Shown in pieces: positions 57,474-64,000 of a DNA stretch of 64,000 bases. Numbering within the stretch: position 1 is the stretch's first letter; each line of letters opens with the position of its first letter. The translations under genes were made by a program, and so were the position numbers. Source of the stretch: Poa pratensis (Eukaryota; Streptophyta; Magnoliopsida; Poales; Poaceae); assembly GCA_947311845.1 (NCBI GenBank), contig CAMZMU010000027.1:51099058-51163057 (forward strand), in the 5' to 3' direction. Below the pieces are notes generated by a model. That model did not search any database, was not told where the DNA came from, and saw only the letters and a list, made by a program, of their open reading frames with translations.

Positions 57474-57790
57474 CGCAGCATTCGTGCGTGTTCTTAAGAA
57501 CTTTTGAACTTAAAACTGATAAGAACACAAGATTTCATGTTCCGGAGTTCAAGGTTGAAAGCGATCCTTTTTACAATAATTCATTTCTTCAAAGACGCAT
57601 GCATACCGTACCACTCTTTGTTCATCGTATTTTTCTATGGTCAATATTAACACATGGACGGGCAAGGAAAGTCCCGGACAAAGTTTTGTCTAGAAAGTTG
57701 ATAGACAGAAATTGTGGCTCTGAACAAACACGTACAGAAGCTATCGCCATTGCTGACTGAAGAAAAACAGAGAGAGAAAAAGGCAAGAAA
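57474..57790 (+). other. Unassigned sequence with a 90-codon open frame
   Basis: The open frame 57488-57760 has no recognisable family. The last 18 bases (57773-57790) are the left target duplication of the next insertion. Confidence 0.4.
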
Positions 57791-58457
57791 GAGACCGACC
57801 TTGTACGGTTTCCTCTCCCCAGCTACAGTAAGAGAGGCGTTTCTTTGGGCGAACTCCGTGCGCGCCGGTTACTCGCCGGAGATCCGCGGGATTCCTCGCC
57901 TCCGGCGGCCGCTCCGGCGGCGGGAGGTCGGGGAATCCCCGGATCCGGGCTATGTGAATTAGGTGTGAGTGGGTGTCCAGCCGGCGGCGTCGTGGAGGTG
58001 GCGGCGTGGCCGGAGTGGCGTTTTGCAGGTGGGGATCTTCCTCTTCGACGGCGGCGCTCCGGAGGAGCTCCGCAATGGATCTGCTGCCTTCGTCGCCTTC
58101 GCAGCTCGTCGCAGCTGCTGTGGGTGGCTTCCCCGCGCCGGAGTTCGAGGTTGGCGACTCCGGCTTGTGTAGATCTCGAAGCTGCTGGTGCTGAAGCAGG
58201 ATTGTGGTGCCGTCGCGGGAACAGGATGGAGGCTCTTCGGGGTTCGAGTACCGACGACTTCCCGTCCGCCTGGGGACATCTTCGATCCAAGGTTTGTGAA
58301 GATGCGGCGGCGGCGCGCCATCGGAACGTGCTGCTCTTCGTCGGCGTCATCGCGTTGCAGAAGAAGGACTGGTTTGTAATTTTGAGCTTCATGGAGGTCC
58401 TCTCTGTAATTTTCCTGCTTTGATGTACTAGTTGTTTCTCCGCAAAAAAAAAAAGAA
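57791..58457 (+). mobile_element. GC-rich poly-A retroposon, 667 bp, 18-bp target duplication
   Basis: A perfect 18-bp duplication AGAGAAAAAGGCAAGAAA flanks the insertion (57773-57790 and 58458-58475), which ends in a tail of eleven A (58444-58454). Length of duplication plus poly-A shows LINE-type retrotransposition. The body is GC-rich, with an open frame of 192 codons (57845-58423) over almost its whole length and a T-rich 3' part with GTAATTTT words. It shows neither RNA polymerase III boxes nor reverse transcriptase, so it is either a processed pseudogene, a captured transcript or a LINE-dependent non-coding family. I do not recognise the protein. Confidence 0.8.
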
Positions 58458-58475
58458 AGAGAAAAAGGCAAGAAA

Positions 58476-59642
58476 ACAAATGCAGCCCACGCCAGGACAA
58501 ATAAGAGGAAACGAAGAAGTCGTTGAATGCCCTGCACTGCACACCTCTCGCTCGCCTATCCTCCTTTTATATAGGTGTCACCATTTACCTCACGTTTTTA
58601 ATGTCCGGAAGTAATACATGTATAAGACTTATAAAACCATTGGTTTCCAAATTCAACAGTAATTAACACCAAAATAATTCGCTTATCATATGATTTTTCC
58701 ATTTAGTGGCGTTTTAATGCTATTTAAGATTCAAGACTTCGAACCTCATGTGGTGACGCAGAGCAACCTACCCTTCTTAAGGACACTTGTCCATTTTTGT
58801 CCATTCTCTCTCTATTTTCTTGTTTCACCATCATAAGCAAATATAATAGGACATAAACACAACAATGGAAAAGTCATAAATCAAGTTTGCAAATTTAATT
58901 TAACCCCATCCATCGAAATGCCAAAATGATCACAAATTAGCAAAAAGTTCACGGAAAAACACACCTCGTCTTCAAGGCCACGAGGTTGCTACTCTCATTT
59001 TGTTGGTTGCAACATTTTCGGCCTTAGTCCTAAGTTTGTGTACGTGATTGTCCACCTTCTCCTTCTGAATCTCATATTCTCATCTTGTTTTTTCATGATG
59101 TCCATCTTGTTCCTCTCAATCTATACATTCTCAGCTTTATCTCAATGTACCTTTTCAAAGCGTTATTCTTTGTCATGCTCTCTCAGTTCAGCTCTCCTAA
59201 CACTTGACACTTTCTTGACACTCATCATTTTGACTAATTTTTTTTACAATGATTTTGAGGAGCCCACACGCTTTGCAACAACTTCCGCTCAATTCCTTCC
59301 CTCGACTACAACACACATTGCGCCTTCTTCGTTAACACATTTGCAAACTTATACAATCACAACATATGCATCAAACAAAGCAAGATCGTCATATTTTGTC
59401 CAATATACAGGAAACACATTTACAATGATTCATAAAAGCAAAACAAATTGCATCAAAATCAATACAATTCATTGATTGAAATTTATTTAAAAAACATCTT
59501 TTTTGCAAACATACCTCGTTTCGGGATGTTTGGGGGTGTCCGTTAGAACGTCAGCAATGGAGACGTGATTTTGGTCCGGGTTAGAGTCCCCTACTGGACA
59601 TTCCATATTGTTAGCAAACCACATCAAAAAGGGTGAAAGCCC
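58476..59642. other. Unassigned, possible minus-strand ORF1 remnant
   Basis: On the minus strand from about 59320 to 58980 a broken frame rich in Arg, Lys, Glu and Met can be read, similar in composition to the C-terminal part of Harbinger/NAM-associated ORF1 proteins. It has several stops. No element borders were found. Confidence 0.25.
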
Positions 59643-60476
59643 CGTAATGTACTATTTTGGAAGGACCGCTGGATTGCGGGACAGGAAGTGAAGGAAATTG
59701 CGCCGGCAGTTGAGGCCTTGGTGAGTACCAGGACGAAGAACAGGAGAACTGTTGAAGAGGGGCTGGCGGAGAACGCTTGGATCACTGATATTGGTGAGGT
59801 CCTGGATGGAGAAGCGGCGAGGCAATTGTTGAGGCTTTGGCTGCAGCTAGCTGGGAGGCATTGCCGGGTGGGGGTTCCGGATGCTTTCAACTGGCCTTGG
59901 TCGAACACAGGACAATACACAGAGAGATCAACCTATCGCCAGCTCTGTCATGAACAAGGGAGGACGAGAGTGGCAACGGCGGCCTGTGTTTGGAAGAACA
60001 AGGCACCTCTGAAATGCTGCGTGTTTGTGTGGCTGGCATTGCAGCACCGAGTGTGGACATCGGACATGAGGACAAGACATGGGCTGCAAGCTGTCACATT
60101 GCCATGTTTTACATGTTCACAGGAGGAAGACACGATCGAGCATGTGTTAGTTCAGTGCGTCTTTGCACGCGAGACCTGGCATGGCTGCTTTCGACGGCTT
60201 CATATCGATGTTGGGGTTCCGGATCATACTGATCAGCTGGAGCCTTGGTGGCTGGCTCAAAGGAAGAGATACGCAAAGCGGGAGAAGAAGTTGTTCGACA
60301 CTTTGGTGACACTCATCTATTGGTCACTTTGGAAGCAGAGGAATGCAAGGGTGTTCAACAACGTCAATCAACAGTGTACGGTGCCGGTGCTGATTCAGAA
60401 GATCATCGACGAGTTCCCTCTTTGGCTGAGAGTTAGGGTGGGAGCTAGTGTGCCAATTAATTTAGCGAGAGAGTAG
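59643..60476 (+). pseudogene. LINE ORF2 C-terminal fragment (zf-RVT domain)
   Basis: The open frame begins in RNVLFWKDRWIAG (59643) and ends at TAG 60474-60476, about 277 codons. It carries VWKNKAPLKCCVFVWLALQ and CFTCSQEEDTIEHVLVQCVF followed by ARETW, the cysteine/histidine pattern of the reverse-transcriptase zinc-binding domain found at the end of plant L1 ORF2. The reverse-transcriptase and endonuclease parts are missing, as in 5'-truncated copies. A 3' UTR follows to about 60540, where another retroposon interrupts. Confidence 0.85.
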
Positions 60477-60544
60477 CTTTAGGGTTTGGTGTTGGTGTTG
60501 TATTGCTAGGTCCTTGTGAAGGGGAGCCTGGTATCTTGCAAACG

Positions 60545-61064
60545 TTTTCTGTTTTTTTGAGGAAGGATCCGATTCAATTTCAGGAACTCAGTACAAATTA
60601 CAGCTAGGTCCAACAGAAAACAAAGAAAAACAGAAAGAACCCAGAAACTTGCACGGAGCACCCCGAGTTGCCTGTGGAGATCACAATCAGATCCTGGTCT
60701 TGCCCCCAAGCACCTAGGCGCCGGCGCCGCCGCCGTACCTCTCACCGCCGGGAAGAAGTCGCCGCCACACCTTGTAGAAGGCCGCATGAGCTGTCCGCCG
60801 CTGAAGGATGGATCCGTGCCTCGCTGAACGCGCACGGCCATAGCAGCCGCTCCCCGCATCCGCCCATCTTCCAGCCGGCGGCGCACCGCCTAGGTCCACC
60901 TTCACGAGCCCCGCACCATCTTCTGACGCAGCTCCCCTCGCCACCATGGCCGGCCGGAGCTGAGACGTCGACGAAGGAGACCACCACAACCACCTGCAAC
61001 CAAAAAGGGACGTCGAGCTCCACCCGCTCCTCCCCTCGCCACCGAGGCCGGCCGGAGAAGCAAG
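60545..61064 (-). mobile_element. GC-rich retroposon in minus orientation, truncated by an LTR element
   Basis: The plus strand begins with seven T (60552-60558), the complement of a poly-A tail. Read on the minus strand, a GC-rich body (61064 to about 60715) is followed by a T-rich 3' part with TGTAATTTGT and a tail CCTCAAAAAAAC. This is the same architecture as 57791-58457, without obvious sequence identity. Its upstream end is cut by the LTR element at 61065, so no target duplication can be tested. Confidence 0.5.
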
Positions 61065-61773
61065 TGAAAGGATCGTATGGCCACCTAGAGGGGGGGTGAA
61101 TAGGTGCTACTCCAATTTTTAATTCTTTTTCGATTAAGGCTTGACTAAAAGGTAAATTCTCTAGATATGCAACTATGGTGAATTTACCTATATGACAAGT
61201 TAAGTCTAAACAAGATAAGATACAAGTAGTAAATAACTAGAAAGGATTAACCGATAGGAAAGCACGCGGAGACAAGAATGTATTCCCGAGTTCCTCCTTT
61301 TTAGGGGAGTACGTCTCGTTGGAGGGGTGTGAGCTTCAAACTCAAGATGCCACAAAAGGCTTCACCCTATTCTCCGATGAACCTCGCACAAAAGCTCGGT
61401 CCACCTTTCTTTATCGGAATCCTCAAGCGGAATCCGGAGCACAAAAGCTCGTTACAACAACTTGAGGCTCAACCCACAAAAGGATTGGGGGCTCTCAATC
61501 ACCAACAACACCTGCTACACAAAAGTAACAAGCAAGTGAGAACAACAAGATGCCTAGGTTTTCCTAGTGGAAACCCTAGGCTCGAATCCCTCAAGTGAAT
61601 GAAGGGGAAATGAAGAACGCTTTGGTGAAGTAGTAGATCCGGGCCTTCTCCTTCAATCCTCCAAAGATCAACGAGTTTGGGTGGAGGGATTGGGAGATCT
61701 AGTGATTCTTGAGCTTGCAACAATGGTGTACTTCAGATCTGGGCGAGCTCTTGGCTGGAGGTAGGTGGAGGGG

Positions 61774-61781
61774 TATATATA
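61774..61781 (-). promoter_or_regulatory. TATA box of the second copia-like LTR
   Basis: TATATATA in GGGGTATATATACCCC, the same position relative to the palindrome array as in the other copia LTRs. Confidence 0.6.
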
Positions 61782-61812
61782 CCCCTCCCAGAAATGTAGC
61801 CGTTGCAGTCCA

Positions 61813-62224
61813 CTTAGACCGGAGTCTCCGGACCTGGAGACCGGAAACTCCGGCCTGGGCCGGAAACTCCGGCCCCACTCCGGACCAGATACCGCAGCAG
61901 CCGTTGCGATGCTCTTCTTCTCTGCAGGCCGGAAACTCCGGTCTGGAGGCCGGAAACTCCGGACAGGCCGGAATCTCCGGGCCTACTCCGGGGCAACTCC
62001 GGACCCTATACCGCACGCGCCGTCCAGGGAAGTCTTCGATTCAAACCACTGGTCAGGGGCGGAGTCTCCGGACCGCGGGACCGGAAACTCCGGCCGGTGC
62101 GGAAACTCCGGTGTTACTCCGGGGTAACTCCGCACCACATCCCGCAGCTGCCGCCCAGTGGAGCTTTTGCTCCAGAAAATGACTTGGCCGGAGACTCCGG
62201 CCACAGAGACCGGAGACTCCGGAC
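61813..62224. repeat. CCGGAAACTCCGG repeat array, second copia-like LTR
   Basis: More than fifteen copies of CCGGAAACTCCGG-, CCGGAGTCTCCGG- and CTCCGGRCC-type half-palindromes over 400 bp, upstream (minus sense) of the TATA box. Confidence 0.85.
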
Positions 62225-62381
62225 TGGACAGGCAAATGCAAGCTTCTTTTTCTTGTCAAGTGTTTCGATGCAAAGTGTAATTGTATCATTTCATTCCTGC
62301 ACCACTTAACATCATATTAAATAATTCCTAGTGTTGTTGCCTAACACACAAAACATAGGGGACATAAAATATGTCCTTTCA

Positions 62382-64000
62382 ATCTCCCCCTTTTTGGTGT
62401 TAGATGACAACACTCGGATTTGCAATAAAGCACACAACAATTATCGACATATACCACAATGGATTTGAGAGGCTCCCCCTACATGTGTGCATATAAGTAG
62501 TTTGCATTTGAATACAAATGCTCAACATGTAGAGGAGAGACAACTCACAAGAAATATATGGAACAATATAAATTACACCAACATGAGACAAATCATGATA
62601 TAGGGTTGAGGTGAAAAAGGAACCATACCTTGTGCATAACTATGACATAGAGACCAATGCACAATAATAGACCAAAATAATATCATCTCAACCATAGGAA
62701 TTATGAAATCCATAGTCTCATACCACACAGTACCACAAATAGGAACATAGTCTCACAACATAAAACCAAAGCAAATAGGTTCAAATGACATAAGATAAAT
62801 GGACACAAGCGCAAATAAATGATAAAAGCACGTGCTTGTGTCCGACCCATGCAAATCCCACGGTGAGAGAGCCTAATAGAACTACTTCTCCCCCTTTGGC
62901 ATCGAAACACCAAAAAGGGAGAAGAGCGATGCTAACGGAACCCAAGGCGATCACTCGCCGTCTTCATCATCGTCGGCATCACTGTCCTCATCATCACCAC
63001 TCCCATCATCATCTTCAGCATCACTTGCTTCACACTTCTTCTTCATCATCACTTTCTTCTTCATAGCGCATAGGAGCCTTGCCGGTGTTGCGAGAAGAGG
63101 AGGGCATGGAGGTCACCTCGGCATAATCAGACCAATGAAATGTATCCTCATTCCACTTGTCAAGAGAGATAGTTGAAGAGGATGGCGGAGTTTCGGGATC
63201 ATCCTCATTGCGAGGAGGAGTGGTACCACCATTGCTGATCTTGCGCATTTCCTTCATCATCTTGGCTTGATTGACAAGATCCTCTTGTTAGTGACATAAG
63301 TTTGATGATTTTCCTTGTGCAACCCAACACCCATACACATCATGGCCCTTTGCCACCAAGAAACTTTCTTCAACTCCTCGTTGACTCTTTGTTTGCCACC
63401 TTGATCCCAAGAGGGTGGAGTGGCATTTTTCCTTCTTGCCCTAGGAGCTTCTTGCTCCTCTATCTCTTCATAAGAGGCTGGAGTAAGGTGATGGCGGAGT
63501 ACTTGAAGGTGCCATATGTGTGTTTCTTGAAATGAGATTGATTGAGGTTGGGAATCTTCTTGAGAATGAGCTTCATGACATAGGGAGCATACATAGGATT
63601 CTTCCTCTCGTGAATAGCAATGTTGATCTCACATTGATAAAATCCATGACATCAATCTCAAACCCTTGACAATTCGGACCGCAAGGAATGTCTTGTGGCA
63701 ATGGTACATGAGGTTGACAAGAGCTCCACGGATAGCATCCGTATTCCCGGCTTGAGGTGCAATGCTCCAACGAAACATGCGAATCAAGATGTTGTAGATG
63801 GGCTTGAGTCCTTTGGTGGTAGCAAGGGCCCCCTCTAGCAGCAAGAGGGGCAAGGATCTTCTTATCATAGGCCACACCTTCAACATGCATCCGGTGACCA
63901 ACGGGTTCATTCACACCTTTGAACACATACCCCAAGGCTTCTCCAAATTCTGAATAGTGTGCACTAACTTTGAGAGGCCCCGTCATCCATGTCATTTTGG
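62382..64000 (-). mobile_element. Interior of the second copia-like element, partial
   Basis: Minus-strand interior adjoining the polypurine tract. A coding remnant at about 63573-63998 reads, across two frames, LKPIYNILIRMFRWSIAPQ and GNTDAIRGALVNLMYHCHKT, resembling the plant 'transposon protein' domain found in non-autonomous grass retroelements (compare Pfam Transposase_32). An acidic Ser/Glu/Asp-rich frame follows at 63030-63260. No pol domain is seen. CTCCCCCTTT, the polypurine-tract core, recurs at 62890. Confidence 0.65.

Larger units (their letters stand above)
61065..62381 (-). repeat. 3' LTR of a second copia-like element, minus strand
   Basis: Begins TGAAAGGATC and ends ATGTCCTTTCA (TGAAAGGA/TCCTTTCA inverted ends), 1317 bp. 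It is followed by CTCCCCCTTTTTGG, whose complement is a polypurine tract, so the element reads on the minus strand and continues past the window. The first 400 bp share words with the 2.2-kb LTRs of the other copia element (GAGACAAGAATGTATTCCCGA, GAGTACGTCTCGTTGGAG), so the families are related but diverged. Confidence 0.9.

Noticed and set aside
57488..57760. 90-codon frame as a small gene
   Set aside because: No family resemblance, no promoter or splice context, and it sits between two retroposed sequences.
1..64000. CRISPR arrays, bacterial operons, phage or organelle inserts
   Set aside because: No spaced direct repeats, operon-like ORF packing or organellar genes were seen; all features are typical nuclear grass DNA.

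Overview
The window is nuclear DNA from a large-genome grass, almost certainly Pooideae and probably Triticeae (wheat, Aegilops or barley group). The reasons are intron-rich genes with GC-rich first exons, an Au-type tRNA-derived SINE, Stowaway MITEs with CTCCCTCCG ends, a CACTA element with TTCGCCGAG/CTCGGCGAA subterminal repeats, and deeply nested LTR retrotransposons with tRNA-Asp and initiator-Met primer-binding sites. Nothing prokaryotic is present: no CRISPR, operon or phage.

Layout. 1-4563: the 3' part of a CACTA transposon with decayed coding exons, itself carrying a retrotransposon LTR end and a candidate Helitron 3' end. 4567-7800: unassigned sequence, a 728-bp PIF/Harbinger element and a promoter region. 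8085-11096: a nine-exon ETHE1 (persulfide dioxygenase) gene, complete except for two single-base deletions. 12093-14908: a four-exon 60S ribosomal protein L18a-like membrane protein gene, intact, with a SINE and a Stowaway in its introns. 16098-17690: a gene-less copy of the flank that lies 3' of the next gene. 19190-24900: duplicon A, with a three-exon DUF569 gene. 26039-51928: a Harbinger-type element holding a 23.7-kb minus-strand copia-type element, which holds a 12.7-kb minus-strand gypsy-type element, which holds a 5.3-kb solo LTR. The copia internal region also carries an 815-bp hAT element. Each LTR-element and hAT insertion is fixed by its own target-site duplication (ACGAC, CACTT, AGAAG, TATACAAG). 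52025-56690: duplicon B, with a second, frameshifted DUF569 gene. 56990-61064: LINE fragments and two GC-rich poly-A retroposons. 61065-64000: the 3' LTR and part of the interior of another minus-strand copia-like element that runs off the window.

The host genes do not form a pathway. ETHE1 is predicted mitochondrial sulfur metabolism, the L18a-like protein a small membrane protein, and the DUF569 pair a local duplication. The DUF569 copies were about 7 kb apart before the retroelements landed. Several coding lesions (two in ETHE1, two in DUF569-B, probably others in the CACTA gene) are single-base changes. Either pseudogenisation or long-read consensus error could explain them, and this should be settled first.

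I found no clear new biological system. The most thought-provoking structural signals are palindromic CCGGAA/TTCCGG arrays directly upstream of the LTR TATA boxes in two divergent families, polypurine-tract-like blocks repeated inside all three retroelements, and a 667-bp retroposon with an 18-bp target duplication and a near-full-length ORF.
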